In this document: positions 27,415-36,321 of the stretch, piece after piece
How positions within the stretch are numbered: position 1 is the stretch's first letter
Layout of the letters: the number at the start of each line of letters is the position of its first letter
DNA from: Chitinophagaceae bacterium
GTDB lineage: Bacteria; Bacteroidota; Bacteroidia; Chitinophagales; Chitinophagaceae
Length of the DNA stretch: 64,000 nt
Direction: 5' to 3'
Assembly (NCBI GenBank): GCA_947446645.1
Contig: CANFHA010000002.1
Span: 248,001 to 312,000, forward strand
Notes under the pieces: generated by a model
Told to the model about the DNA's origin: nothing
Seen by the model: only the letters and a program-made list of their open reading frames with translations
Database searches by the model: none
Program-made: the position numbers and the translations under genes

Positions 27415-28347
27415 ATGAGTCAAACCAATGCAACAACACCGCAGCAGCCCCAAAAAAGTAATTCCATCATTTACTGGGTTTTTATTTTGATCCTGCTTGC
27501 AGGTTGTGTATACCTGTTCATGAGCAAGAATAAAATGGCTGAAGAGAATGATATGGCCATGAAGCAAAAGCAGCAGCAGTTAGATTCTGTAAAAACAGAT
27601 CGCGCTTCGCTGCAGTCGGATTTTGATGCGGCATCGGCCAAGATAGACCAACTGACCACAGCAAATGCCAAACTGGACAGCGCGCTGCAGGGCGATAAGG
27701 AGTCTATGGTAAAACTTCGCAACCAGATATCGGCAGTGCTTCACAACTCGAAAGCTACCAAGCAGGAACTGGCGCAGGCAAGAGAAATGATCAATAGCCT
27801 GAACGATAAGACCAAGCAGTACGAAGCTCGGATTGCTGAGCTTGAAAAGGAAAATACGGTGCTTACCGGCCAGAATAAAACGCTGACCAAGGAGCGCGAC
27901 TCCACAATCACTCAGAATACTGCAATAAAGAAGCTGGCATCAGTGCTTACCTGCTCAAATATAAGGATGGAACCTATTCACGTGAAAAGGAATGGTAAGG
28001 AAAAGGAAACTACTAAGGCGAAGAAGGTGGATGTACTCCGCATTATTTTTGACGTAGACGAGAACCGTATAGCAGAAAGCGGGACAAAGCAAATATATGT
28101 GCGCATAATAGCTCCGGATGCGAATGTAATGACCAGCGCAGCAAATGGTTCAGGTATGTTCACAGCCGGCCGTGGAGATCAGTTATCTTTTTCTGTTGTT
28201 AAGGGCGTTCCTCTTACACAGGGTCAGCCACTTAAAAATATTATGATTGACTGGAAGCAGGATGGTGACTACGCAAAGGGTAACTACACAATAGAATTGT
28301 ATAATGAAGGCTTTAAGGTGGGCAGCGGTGCTGTGACCATGAAATAA
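27415..28347 (+). CDS. membrane-anchored coiled-coil protein, unknown function
   Basis: 310 residues: a Gln/Pro/Thr-rich cytosolic start, one membrane segment (~18-36, IIYWVFILILLAGCVYLFM), a long heptad-rich coiled coil (~40-180, with DSALQGDKESMVKLRNQI) and a C-terminal beta-rich domain of ~130 residues (TKAKKVDVLRIIFDVDENRIAESGTKQIYVRIIAP). The layout suggests an envelope-spanning structural or sensing protein whose globular end lies in the periplasm. No named family is recognised beyond a Bacteroidota conserved hypothetical. Confidence 0.8.
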   Translation: MSQTNATTPQQPQKSNSIIYWVFILILLAGCVYLFMSKNKMAEENDMAMKQKQQQLDSVKTDRASLQSDFDAASAKIDQLTTANAKLDSALQGDKESMVKLRNQISAVLHNSKATKQELAQAREMINSLNDKTKQYEARIAELEKENTVLTGQNKTLTKERDSTITQNTAIKKLASVLTCSNIRMEPIHVKRNGKEKETTKAKKVDVLRIIFDVDENRIAESGTKQIYVRIIAPDANVMTSAANGSGMFTAGRGDQLSFSVVKGVPLTQGQPLKNIMIDWKQDGDYAKGNYTIELYNEGFKVGSGAVTMK

Positions 28348-28371
28348 GTTATATACCAGATCAGCATTGCA

Positions 28372-28432
28372 GGTGGCAAAATTAAACCAGGTGTGAACAT
28401 CCTGTTCATTTTGCCGCCTTCTTTATTTATTC
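28372..28432 (+). terminator. probable terminator after the coiled-coil gene
   Basis: GGTGGCAAAAT (28372-28382) pairs with ATTTTGCCGCC (28408-28418) with one G-T pair across a 25-base loop, followed by the T-rich TTCTTTATTTATT. Confidence 0.45.
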
Positions 28433-28533
28433 CCCAACAAGTTACTATAGATCGACGCTTAACAATTCCATAATATTCCGTTCTTTTTGGCTTAACATTG
28501 CGGAGCTATTTTTGATAAAGATTTAGTGAAACT

Positions 28534-29220
28534 ATGGAAGTATTCCCGGGTAAGATCCTGATAGTAGATGATGAACCCGATATAGTCGAGTTCATAAGTT
28601 ACAACCTGAAAAGCAAAGGCTACCTTATAGCAGCTGCAAGAGACGGAGTAGAGGCCATCCGCAAAGCCAGGGATTTCAGACCTGATCTCATTCTGCTTGA
28701 TATAATGATGCCGAATAAGGATGGTATTGAGACCATCAGGGAACTGAGGGCAATGCATGAGTTTGATGACACTGCAATCATCTTCCTTACGGCGATAAAT
28801 GATGAGAAAATAGAGATAGAAGGTCTGAAGATAGGCGCCGACGACTTCATATCGAAGCCAATAAAGCCTGAATTGCTGGCTACCCGTATCGGGTCTGCCC
28901 TGCGCCGTTTCCGGAAGGACGAAGAGCATGAGCAGAAGCAGACTTTTGGTGATCTTGAGATCAACAAGACGAAGTTCACCGTTTCTTATAAAGGCACGGA
29001 GATATTGCTGGCTAAGAAGGAGTTTGAGCTGCTGTCATTGCTTGCATCAAAGCCGGGGCGTGTATTCCTGCGCAACGAAATACTGCAGCGCGTGTGGGGT
29101 ACGGATGTAATTGTCGGTGATCGCACAATAGACGTTCATATCCGTAAGATTCGCCAGAAAGTAGGAATAGACCTTATTACTACGGTGAAAGGGGTAGGGT
29201 ATAAGTTTGAAATGTCATAG
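28534..29220 (+). CDS. OmpR/PhoB-family response regulator
   Basis: 228 residues. Receiver domain 1-120 with acidic pair Asp12/Asp13, phospho-acceptor Asp56 (LILLDIMMP) and Lys108 (ISKPI). C-terminal winged helix ~130-228 (LLAKKEFELLSLLASKPGRVFLRNEILQRVWG ... TIDVHIRKIRQKVG). Likely partner is the PhoR-like kinase at 32146; the two are usually adjacent but here a 2.6-kb T9SS gene on the other strand separates them. Target genes unknown. Confidence 0.93.
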   Translation: MEVFPGKILIVDDEPDIVEFISYNLKSKGYLIAAARDGVEAIRKARDFRPDLILLDIMMPNKDGIETIRELRAMHEFDDTAIIFLTAINDEKIEIEGLKIGADDFISKPIKPELLATRIGSALRRFRKDEEHEQKQTFGDLEINKTKFTVSYKGTEILLAKKEFELLSLLASKPGRVFLRNEILQRVWGTDVIVGDRTIDVHIRKIRQKVGIDLITTVKGVGYKFEMS

Positions 29221-29246
29221 CAAGTCAAAAGGCGAAAGTTATAACC

Positions 29247-29281
29247 AAAAAGTGCATAGTGGGTTTTCACTATGCACTTTT
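29247..29281. terminator. bidirectional hairpin terminator
   Basis: AAAAGTGCATAGTG (29248-29261) pairs perfectly with CACTATGCACTTTT (29268-29281) around a 6-base loop. A-run on one side and T-run on the other serve both the plus-strand regulator gene and the convergent propeller gene. Confidence 0.8.
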
Positions 29282-29286
29282 GATAT

Positions 29287-31872
29287 TTAATCCTTCACAA
29301 ACTTCTTTACATCACTACCATTGGTCTTCACAAAATAAACACCCGGTGGAAGAGCGGAAATGTCTATGGTGACTTTGTTCTCGTTGTAGCTGCTGCTATA
29401 GACATTTTGACCTACCATATTGGTGATAGATATGTTGTTGATCAGTTTATTGGTTGATTGAATGGTGATCTGTGTACTTGCAGGGTTAGGATAAAGCCTG
29501 ATATTCTGTGTCATGAAAACCGGCAATACACCGGTAGTTGTGTGATCGTGCTTTACGCTTTTCCACATGCCGCGGCCAAAAGTTGCAGCCCATAATTCGT
29601 TCGTTGTATAATTGATATGCAGATCGTCTACATGAACTGTGGGAAGGTTGTTGTTGTACAGTGCCCAGTTAAGCATTGTAGTATCTCTGTAGAACACTGC
29701 TGCATCTGTGCCTACATATCTTGTTCCTGTTGATGAGTCGATGACTATGCAGTTTACCGGAACGTCTGGTAACGACCCATTTTGGTTTGACCAGAGATGG
29801 GTGAGCAGATTGTAACTCCACACTTTGGTAATGCCATACCAAGGGCAAGTAACCCAAATGCGGTTTTCATTTTTAGGATCAATAATAAGGTCTGAAATAT
29901 AGCTGCTAAAGGGTGTCGCTATTGTATTCCACGTGGCGCCAAAGTCGGTAGTGTGGTAAATAAATGGCTGCCCTACATTATTATCATACAAGCAAGCGTA
30001 AACATAGTTTGGGTTAGTATTGGCTATGGCAATGCGATCTAAGAAGCTATTGGTATCCAGAACGGGAGACAGGTCTGACCACGAAGAGCCATTGTCATGG
30101 GTTACGTATATTTTTTTGTATCCAAGCAGAAGGGTAGCAGGGTCTGTGGGGTGCAGCACATAGGGCGTGACCCACGCACCAGACTCACCAATTATGTCCG
30201 TAATACTATTATACGTGGCCCCACCATCGTTGGTCATAGATACACTGCCATTCTGGTAGCTGGTGTACCACATGTTCGAAGGGTCGCCATAGTTGATAAG
30301 GGGCTGCATGCCGTCACCGCCAGTGAGATCGATCGTAGAGCCGCCATCTACCATTTTAGTGCCGTTGTCCTGCGCACCGCCAATGCAGAATGTGACATTA
30401 TTATCTACTGCATTTCTGTAAAATTCGGTAATAGTAATTCCATTGGTAAGGTCTGTCCACGGTTCTGTAACCGGCCCATAATTTTTATATACGCCACCGT
30501 CGCATGTCTCAAAGAGTGCCCCTGATAGGGGATTGTAAGCAAGGCAATGTTTGTCGGCATGCACCGTTTCCACACCACTTACACCACCATACCACTGGTT
30601 GGCGAGAGACCAGGAGCTGCCACCGTCGCTTGAGAAATAGGTGTTTACTCCGCCTACAGTTACCTGGTTTGGATCGGTAGGATTTACGGCGATACAGAGA
30701 TCATACCAGCCCTGGCCTCCGCATGAGGTGGTAGGAAGGCCGAGGTCGTAACCGAGCAGATTGTTATTGCAAAATGTATCGTTTATATACACCGGAATGA
30801 ATGATGCACCATTATCAGATGAGCTGTATATACCCGCCAGGCCCGATTGGTTGTTGGAGACAATTGCTTTTACAATAGAAGGGGCTGCCGTGCAAACTGC
30901 TACATTGATCCTTTGTGCTTCCCTTAAGCTGGTGACTGCGTTCCAGGTATATCCTCCATCGATAGAGCGCATTATCTGTGCGCAGGTATCAGTGTACATG
31001 GTGCCGTACACTATGGCGGTATCAGACGGATTATAAATGATCTGCTTGAAATTGTTTGACATTACATTCGTCCAGCTAACCCCGCTGTTGTTAGACTTAT
31101 ACAGGCCATTTGTGGATGCCAGCATCATAGAAGTTGTGTCAAGCGGGTTTATAAGAATGGAGTGGGTAGATATGTAAGAAGAGGGTAGCCAGGAGAGCCC
31201 TGTAGTGGACCAGCTAAGACCTGCATTGTGTGACACAATAACGCCGGAACTATACGCATCTCCGGCATCTCCATCGCCGGTGGCGATATAAATTGTATTA
31301 CGGTTCTGTGGGTTCACGGCGATATCTGACACGCCCTGCATAGGCAGGAAATCATACATTGGCATCCATGAATTGCCGCCGTCGCTTGTTTTCCATGCGT
31401 TGCTGCCCGCGCTACCTACGTAAAAAGTATTGGAATCGATGGGGTCGAATGCAACCTTGTTTATGCGGCCTAGCCCGGAATAGCCATGATCGCAGGTGGA
31501 CGGGCCCTGGAACACCCAGTCTGAAACAGAAGCCGTAGTGCGTTCACCTTGGGCTTTTTGGTGGGAGATATATTCTTGCCAGTTCCGCACAGTTTGTACC
31601 GGCGGCACCATGTAGCCATCTTTATCCAAATGGCTCTTCCAGTAATAGTTCCAGCATTCAAACAGGTGATCCTTATCCTCCTTTGCTTCCCTCCCGCTAC
31701 TATGGCTTTGTTCTTCAGCAGTGGCATCGTCGGTTTTTTCTGCAAATTGATAATATCGCTCTAATGCCTCTGCGTACCTTATGGGTACTGTAGTTTTTGC
31801 AGGCATCCATGGTTGCGCGCGCAAAGAGGTGTGCGCGACGAAAATGATCATAAAAAAATGAAGCTTCTTCAT
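29287..31872 (-). CDS. T9SS-exported BNR/sortilin-like beta-propeller protein
   Basis: 861 residues from ATG 31872, which gives MKKLHFFMIIFVAHTSLRAQ as signal peptide (longer in-frame starts are implausible). The body has many Asp-box/BNR-type repeats: SDGGNSWMP, HNAGLSWS, NNSGVSWTN, IDGGYTWNA, SDGGSSWS, TNDGGATYN, HDNGSSWSD, TDFGATWNT. These are typical of VPS10/sialidase-like propellers. It ends in a type-A sorting domain (YPNPASTQITIQS ... LPPGVYFVKTNG). Probably exported to the cell surface or medium. It sits between the response regulator and kinase genes. Confidence 0.9.
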   Translation of the reverse strand: MKKLHFFMIIFVAHTSLRAQPWMPAKTTVPIRYAEALERYYQFAEKTDDATAEEQSHSSGREAKEDKDHLFECWNYYWKSHLDKDGYMVPPVQTVRNWQEYISHQKAQGERTTASVSDWVFQGPSTCDHGYSGLGRINKVAFDPIDSNTFYVGSAGSNAWKTSDGGNSWMPMYDFLPMQGVSDIAVNPQNRNTIYIATGDGDAGDAYSSGVIVSHNAGLSWSTTGLSWLPSSYISTHSILINPLDTTSMMLASTNGLYKSNNSGVSWTNVMSNNFKQIIYNPSDTAIVYGTMYTDTCAQIMRSIDGGYTWNAVTSLREAQRINVAVCTAAPSIVKAIVSNNQSGLAGIYSSSDNGASFIPVYINDTFCNNNLLGYDLGLPTTSCGGQGWYDLCIAVNPTDPNQVTVGGVNTYFSSDGGSSWSLANQWYGGVSGVETVHADKHCLAYNPLSGALFETCDGGVYKNYGPVTEPWTDLTNGITITEFYRNAVDNNVTFCIGGAQDNGTKMVDGGSTIDLTGGDGMQPLINYGDPSNMWYTSYQNGSVSMTNDGGATYNSITDIIGESGAWVTPYVLHPTDPATLLLGYKKIYVTHDNGSSWSDLSPVLDTNSFLDRIAIANTNPNYVYACLYDNNVGQPFIYHTTDFGATWNTIATPFSSYISDLIIDPKNENRIWVTCPWYGITKVWSYNLLTHLWSNQNGSLPDVPVNCIVIDSSTGTRYVGTDAAVFYRDTTMLNWALYNNNLPTVHVDDLHINYTTNELWAATFGRGMWKSVKHDHTTTGVLPVFMTQNIRLYPNPASTQITIQSTNKLINNISITNMVGQNVYSSSYNENKVTIDISALPPGVYFVKTNGSDVKKFVKD

Positions 31873-32145
31873 TATAGAGGATTTGTGTAAATGTATGGAA
31901 TTGTTTATTTGTTGACCAGTTTGTTGGCGATTGATTCGAAACTGACAATCTGACTTCGTCAAGTAGCAGTTTTAGTTGCTATGCAGTTAATGAAATTTGC
32001 ACGTGGGTACTTGCACTCACGATGAGTATAAGCTGGTAGGAATGGGTTCATAGGTTGATGTTATATAGTAAAGGTATTAACTTATTTAACAGAAAGGTAT
32101 TGTAGTGCGTATGGGAAGATGGCTTTTTGACTTATCTTAGTCCAC

Positions 32146-33201
32146 ATGTCTGTATTGGATACGAAAAATCTTTCCCCACGTCTTTTGTCGTTCATAACTG
32201 CTGTGCTCATTGCCGCAGCCAATGCGCTGCTTAGCCTTTTGCTGCAGCATAGCTGGTACACACCGTTCCTAGTATTTGTTGTTACGTTCCTTGTAATATA
32301 TGGTATCTACTACTACACCTTGCAGCGTTTCATTTACCGGAAGATAAAGATCATTTACAAGTTCATTTACCAGATCAAGGCTACTAAGAAAGAGGAGCTT
32401 TTCTATAACAAGATCCTTCCGCAAAAATCTATAGAGGAAGTAAGTGAGGATGTGGAGAAGTGGGCGATGCAGAAAAAAGATGAGATAGAATTGCTGCATG
32501 CCAATGAACAGTTCAGGAAGGAATTTTTAATGAACCTGGCCCATGAGTTGCGCACGCCTATATTTTCTATACAGGGATATGTAGATACACTGCTCGGTGG
32601 TGCGCTGGAGGATAAGGAAGTAAACCGCAGGTTTCTGGGCAATGCGTCGAAAAGTATAGACAGGCTGGTGCGCCTGGTAGATGACCTGGACGAAATATCA
32701 AAACTGGAATCAGGCAAAATACCGGTTATAGAAGAGTCTTTTGCAATACAGGAACTTATAAGGGACGTGTACGAGGAATTGTCGCTAAAGGCACAGGAAC
32801 GTAAGATAAACCTGATGTTTAAGAAGGGCACGGAGCGCCCTATATTTGTAAATGCGGATAAACAAAAGATCAAGCAGGTGCTTGTGAACCTGGTAGAGAA
32901 TGCCATAAAATACGGAAATGATAACGGCTCAGTAATTGCGGGCTGTTATGAAATGGACGACAAGCATGTGTATATAGAGGTTTCAGACGATGGGCCTGGT
33001 ATAGCAGAGGAGCATTTACCCCGCATTTTTGAGCGGTTTTACCGTGCCGACCGGAGCCGTGCGAGGGCAATAGGGGGCACAGGCCTTGGTCTTGCCATAG
33101 TTAAGCACATTGTTGAGGCCCACGGCCAGACAGTAAATGTAAGAAGTAAGCTGGGTGTTGGGTCTTCGTTTGGTTTTACGCTCAATAAAACATCGGACTA
33201 G
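32146..33201 (+). CDS. sensor histidine kinase, PhoR-like
   Basis: 351 residues: two membrane segments (~13-33, 38-58), a linker, HisKA with NLAHELRTP (His133), and a HATPase domain with NLVENAIKYG (N box), SDDGPGIA (G1), FERFYR (F box) and GGTGLGLAIVKHIVEAHG (G2). There is almost no periplasmic loop, so it senses through the membrane or a partner. Probably phosphorylates the regulator at 28534. The 273 bases upstream hold no gene that I can see. Confidence 0.93.
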   Translation: MSVLDTKNLSPRLLSFITAVLIAAANALLSLLLQHSWYTPFLVFVVTFLVIYGIYYYTLQRFIYRKIKIIYKFIYQIKATKKEELFYNKILPQKSIEEVSEDVEKWAMQKKDEIELLHANEQFRKEFLMNLAHELRTPIFSIQGYVDTLLGGALEDKEVNRRFLGNASKSIDRLVRLVDDLDEISKLESGKIPVIEESFAIQELIRDVYEELSLKAQERKINLMFKKGTERPIFVNADKQKIKQVLVNLVENAIKYGNDNGSVIAGCYEMDDKHVYIEVSDDGPGIAEEHLPRIFERFYRADRSRARAIGGTGLGLAIVKHIVEAHGQTVNVRSKLGVGSSFGFTLNKTSD

Positions 33202-33264
33202 GAAGCGCGACCTTGATTGCAGATAAAAAACTATTTTTGCCGCAATAAATCTAAATGACCACGG

Positions 33265-33765
33265 ATGCTACAGCTCACAATTAATGATAAGAATACCTTT
33301 TCTATTGTACAGGACGATGGTAAGTATATCATCGACGAGACTTCTGTAGACTGGGATGCCGCGTGGCAGCCAAATGGCCTTGTAAGTATATTGTATAATG
33401 GGAAAAGTTATACGGCCATCATTGAAAAAACTGACCGCAAGGCAAAAGAAGTGTCACTAAGGATAAATGGTCAGTTATATAAGATAAACATACAGGAGCC
33501 TATAGACCTGCTGCTGAGCAACATGGGTATGGATCTCCGGTCTATGCAAAAGGTAGAACCGGTGAAAGCGCCAATGCCGGGTATGATACTAAAGGTGCTG
33601 GTAAGCCCAGGGCAGCAGATAAACAAGGGCGATGCACTGGTGATACTGGAGGCAATGAAGATGGAAAATATACTTAAAGCCAGTGCTGCAGCTACCGTGA
33701 AAGCCATAAAGGTGACTGAAAAAACAGCGGTTGAAAAAGGTGCGGTGCTAATAGAACTTGAATAA
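33265..33765 (+). CDS. biotin carboxyl carrier protein of an acyl-CoA carboxylase
   Basis: 166 residues. The C-terminal ~70 residues are a biotinyl domain with VKAPMPGMILKVLV and biotin-accepting Lys132 in EAMKMEN. The N-terminal ~80 residues are the beta-rich segment common in Bacteroidota carrier subunits of propionyl/acetyl-CoA carboxylase. The carboxylase and transferase partners usually found beside it are not in this window (accD at 47099 is the type II-FAS enzyme), so it is an orphan here. Confidence 0.88.
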   Translation: MLQLTINDKNTFSIVQDDGKYIIDETSVDWDAAWQPNGLVSILYNGKSYTAIIEKTDRKAKEVSLRINGQLYKINIQEPIDLLLSNMGMDLRSMQKVEPVKAPMPGMILKVLVSPGQQINKGDALVILEAMKMENILKASAAATVKAIKVTEKTAVEKGAVLIELE

Positions 33766-33796
33766 TTTTTTAAATTATTAAGGGAAAATCCCAGCC

Positions 33797-34189
33797 TTGC
33801 GAAAGATACTTACAATGTTTATTGGGTCCTTATTCCTTGCTGTAATAGCTGGGAAAGCTCAGCCAGGCTATGGTAATAATGTGAATGAGAGCACTGATTT
33901 TTCTTATGTGTATATCCAGGGAGACAAGATCGTACCTTTTTATGTGAAGCTGGAAGGCAAAATGTTGCCACGGTATGGCAAGGACTACTGCATAATTTCA
34001 GAGCTGGGACCGGGGCCTATAAATATTGAAATACTATTTCAGCTAAATGAATATCCTGCACAGAAATTTACGATAGATGTGCCGGAAAAAGGGAGTAGAG
34101 GATTTTTACTGGATAAGCAGGGTAGTGGGTATGCACTGTATGATCTTCAGTCAAAAAAATACCTGCCGCCAAATAAAAATGAAAAATAG
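33797..34189 (+). CDS. small secreted protein of unknown function
   Basis: 130 residues starting at TTG 33797. TTG is preferred over ATG 33815 because it supplies the Arg-Lys n-region of the signal peptide (RKILTMFIGSLFLAVIAGKAQ). The mature ~108 residues look beta-rich (YVYIQGDKIVPFYVKLEGK). No family named. The next gene overlaps its 3' end by 11 bases, suggesting coupled translation. Confidence 0.7.
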   Translation: MRKILTMFIGSLFLAVIAGKAQPGYGNNVNESTDFSYVYIQGDKIVPFYVKLEGKMLPRYGKDYCIISELGPGPINIEILFQLNEYPAQKFTIDVPEKGSRGFLLDKQGSGYALYDLQSKKYLPPNKNEK

Positions 34190-34730
34190 AATGATGCGAG
34201 TAAACGTTTTATTTGCGCTTGTAGTGAGCCTGGGGCTGTTTGCGTGCAGTGGCCGTAACAACGGGCTGAAAAAGGAAAGGCTCACCAGGGTATGGCGTTC
34301 TGTACGTATGGAGAACAAGGAAACAGATAGCTTCCTTGTAAGAACTCAGCGGTACATAGACACTTTCGGAAAAGCAAACAGCCCGGATGTGAATATATCA
34401 GTATATGGCACAGACAATGTTGACAGCCTGCGTACGCGAATACAAGAGCAGTTTGACAGTACTAAAAATATAATGCTGCGCAGCGTGACCAATACCACAA
34501 TAGAATTCAGGCCCGATAGTGCTGTATACTTGTCGTTTGATGGGGCGCAGGATACCAGCAAGTGGGTACTGGGACCGGATAATATGCTGACACTGGAAGA
34601 CAAAAATGCAGGCATGAATAATGAAAAGGTGGTATGGGAGATAATGGAGCTAACAGATACCAGTCTTGTAGTGAAAATGAAACAAGATACCACCTACAGT
34701 ACGGTGACCTTTCACCCGGAACGGAAATAA
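34179..34730 (+). CDS. small lipoprotein of unknown function
   Basis: 183 residues from ATG 34179; the in-frame region upstream lies in another gene and lacks a signal peptide. Lipobox LFAC puts the lipidated Cys near residue 23. The mature part (LTRVWRSVRMENKET ... LTLEDKN ... VVWEIMELTDTSLVVKM) resembles lipocalin-like Bacteroidota lipoproteins. It overlaps the preceding gene by 11 bases. Confidence 0.75.
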   Translation: MKNRMMRVNVLFALVVSLGLFACSGRNNGLKKERLTRVWRSVRMENKETDSFLVRTQRYIDTFGKANSPDVNISVYGTDNVDSLRTRIQEQFDSTKNIMLRSVTNTTIEFRPDSAVYLSFDGAQDTSKWVLGPDNMLTLEDKNAGMNNEKVVWEIMELTDTSLVVKMKQDTTYSTVTFHPERK

Positions 34731-34763
34731 TATTGATTTCCCCGGCTAGAATTATAATTAGGA

Positions 34764-34793
34764 TTGTTTCATGGTTGTATTTTTTTACTTTTG
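34764..34793 (+). promoter_or_regulatory. Bacteroidota-type promoter upstream of pdhB
   Basis: TTG (34764-34766) and TACTTTTG (34786-34793) are separated by 19 bases, an exact fit to TTG-N19-TAnnTTTG. A second isolated TACTTTTG lies at 34827-34834, only 11 bases before the ATG. Confidence 0.5.
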
Positions 34794-34845
34794 TCCCTGA
34801 ATTATCTAACAAGAACGTTGAATTTTTACTTTTGAACTTTTACAC

Positions 34846-35829
34846 ATGCGCACTATACCGTTAAGACAGGCACTGAGAGAAGCAATGGAAGAGGAAATGC
34901 GCCGCGATCCTGCGGTGTTCCTGATGGGAGAAGAAGTTGCTCAATATAATGGCGCCTACAAGGTGAGCCAGGGTATGCTGGATGAATTTGGCGCCCGCAG
35001 GGTTATAGACACTCCTATCTCAGAGCTTGGCTTTGCTGCTATAGGCGTAGGTGCTGCCATGAATAATACGCGCCCCATCATAGAATTTATGACCTGGAAC
35101 TTTGCCGAGCTGGCAATAGACCAGATAGTGAACCACGCTGCCAAAGTAGTGTCTATGAGTGGTGGGCAATTTAGCTGTCCCATAGTTTTCCGTGGACCTA
35201 ATGGTTCTGCAGGTCAGCTTGCTGCGCAGCACTCCCAGGCTTTTGAAAACTGGTATGCTAATGTTCCCGGCCTGAAAGTAATATCAACCATTGATCCATA
35301 TGATGCAAAGGGGCTTTTAAAGGCTGCTATCCGCGATGAAGATCCGGTTGTGTTTATGGAGTCTGAAAGCCACTATGGCGATACCGGAGAGGTGCCGGAA
35401 GAAGAATACCTGGTACCAATAGGTAAGGCCGCAGTAAAGCGTGAAGGGACTGACGTAACCATAGTATCTTACAATAAGATGATGCGCGTAGCTATGGCTG
35501 CGGCTGATGAGCTGGCGAAAGAAAATATCAGCGCTGAAGTAATTGATCTTCGCACCATCCGCCCGCTCGACTGGCAAACTATTGTAGAATCGGTGAAGAA
35601 AACTAACCGACTGGTAATAGTGGAAGAGCAGTGGCCGTTTGGCAGTATTTCTTCAGAAATAAGCTATCGTGTGCAGAAGGAAGCATTCGATTATCTCGAT
35701 GCACCTATTCGCCGTATATGCTCTGCCGATGCCAATATGCACTATGCGCCTAACCTTGTGGCCGCTTACCTGCCCGACGTGCCGAAAACAGTGAAGGTGG
35801 TGAAGGAAGTGATGTACATGGTGAAGTAA
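34846..35829 (+). CDS. pdhB: pyruvate dehydrogenase E1 component, beta subunit
   Basis: 327 residues, full length for the family. Diagnostic stretches are [37 protein letters not shown] and [20 protein letters not shown]. With the alpha subunit it forms the thiamine-diphosphate-dependent decarboxylase of the pyruvate dehydrogenase complex. The alpha subunit, E2 and E3 genes are not adjacent, which is common in this phylum. Confidence 0.95.
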   Translation: MRTIPLRQALREAMEEEMRRDPAVFLMGEEVAQYNGAYKVSQGMLDEFGARRVIDTPISELGFAAIGVGAAMNNTRPIIEFMTWNFAELAIDQIVNHAAKVVSMSGGQFSCPIVFRGPNGSAGQLAAQHSQAFENWYANVPGLKVISTIDPYDAKGLLKAAIRDEDPVVFMESESHYGDTGEVPEEEYLVPIGKAAVKREGTDVTIVSYNKMMRVAMAAADELAKENISAEVIDLRTIRPLDWQTIVESVKKTNRLVIVEEQWPFGSISSEISYRVQKEAFDYLDAPIRRICSADANMHYAPNLVAAYLPDVPKTVKVVKEVMYMVK

Positions 35830-35883
35830 GTGCTAAGCAGCACATTGAATTTTGTTTCCTGTGTCGAATCATAGGAGAATCAA

Positions 35884-36087
35884 TTAATCACACTCATTGC
35901 CATATTCCTGCCCTGGTTATCATTCCTACTGAGGGGAAGGGTACTTACCGGTATTATTTGTTTGTTGCTGCAGTGTACGCTCATCGGCTGGATTCCTGCG
36001 GCCGTGTGGGCGGTTATCAGTCTGCAAAACAGCCGCGCTGATCGTAGAACGCGCCGAATGGTTCGTGCAATGCGGTCAGGTACGTAA
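35884..36087 (+). CDS. YqaE/Pmp3-like small membrane protein lacking a standard start codon
   Basis: An open frame (stop-to-stop 35875-36087) reads LITLIAIFLPWLSFLLRGRV, then TGIICLLLQCTLIGWIPAAV, WAVISLQNSRADRRTRR and MVRAMRSGT. Two hydrophobic helices with the FLP...G...IIGWIPAAxWA pattern match the Pmp3/YqaE family, and the basic tail fits Bacteroidota members. There is no ATG, GTG or TTG upstream in frame before the TAG at 35872-35874; the position where homologues start with M is TTA (35884) or ATC (35887). An AGGAG sits at 35873-35877. Either a rare start is used or the start was lost. Confidence 0.6.
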   Translation, partial: LITLIAIFLPWLSFLLRGRVLTGIICLLLQCTLIGWIPAAVWAVISLQNSRADRRTRRMVRAMRSGT

Positions 36088-36160
36088 TCCAACTGTTCAG
36101 TACGAAATTAACCGTGGGTTTATTATTTTTTGCTTTTCCCGTACGCTGATTATTACCAGA

Positions 36161-36186
36161 TATTTTTATTTTTTTAAATAAAAATA
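36161..36186. other. A/T-only hairpin in the intergenic region
   Basis: TATTTTTATTT (36161-36171) and AAATAAAAATA (36176-36186) form a perfect 11-bp A/T stem. The surrounding 36088-36276 holds no gene. It may help end the upstream transcript but lacks GC. Confidence 0.3.
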
Positions 36187-36276
36187 AGGTATCCTATTTA
36201 TCCCTGTTTCACACGGGTTTTCACCCCTAAATAATTGCCACCTGCCCCATAAATTCTGTAAATGATGAGGGAAGAG

Positions 36277-36307
36277 TTGTTAATAGATCTTTAATATTCT
36301 ACCTTTG
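36277..36307 (+). promoter_or_regulatory. Bacteroidota-type promoter for the T9SS gene at 36322
   Basis: TTG (36277-36279) and TACCTTTG (36300-36307) are separated by 20 bases, a consensus fit. The ATG follows 14 bases after the -7 box, leaving a very short leader. Confidence 0.6.
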
Positions 36308-36321
36308 GCCAAATTTTTTTT

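Noticed and set aside
35880..36092. 70-residue minus-strand ORF
   Set aside because: It is the antisense of the Pmp3-like frame, which has far better family resemblance.
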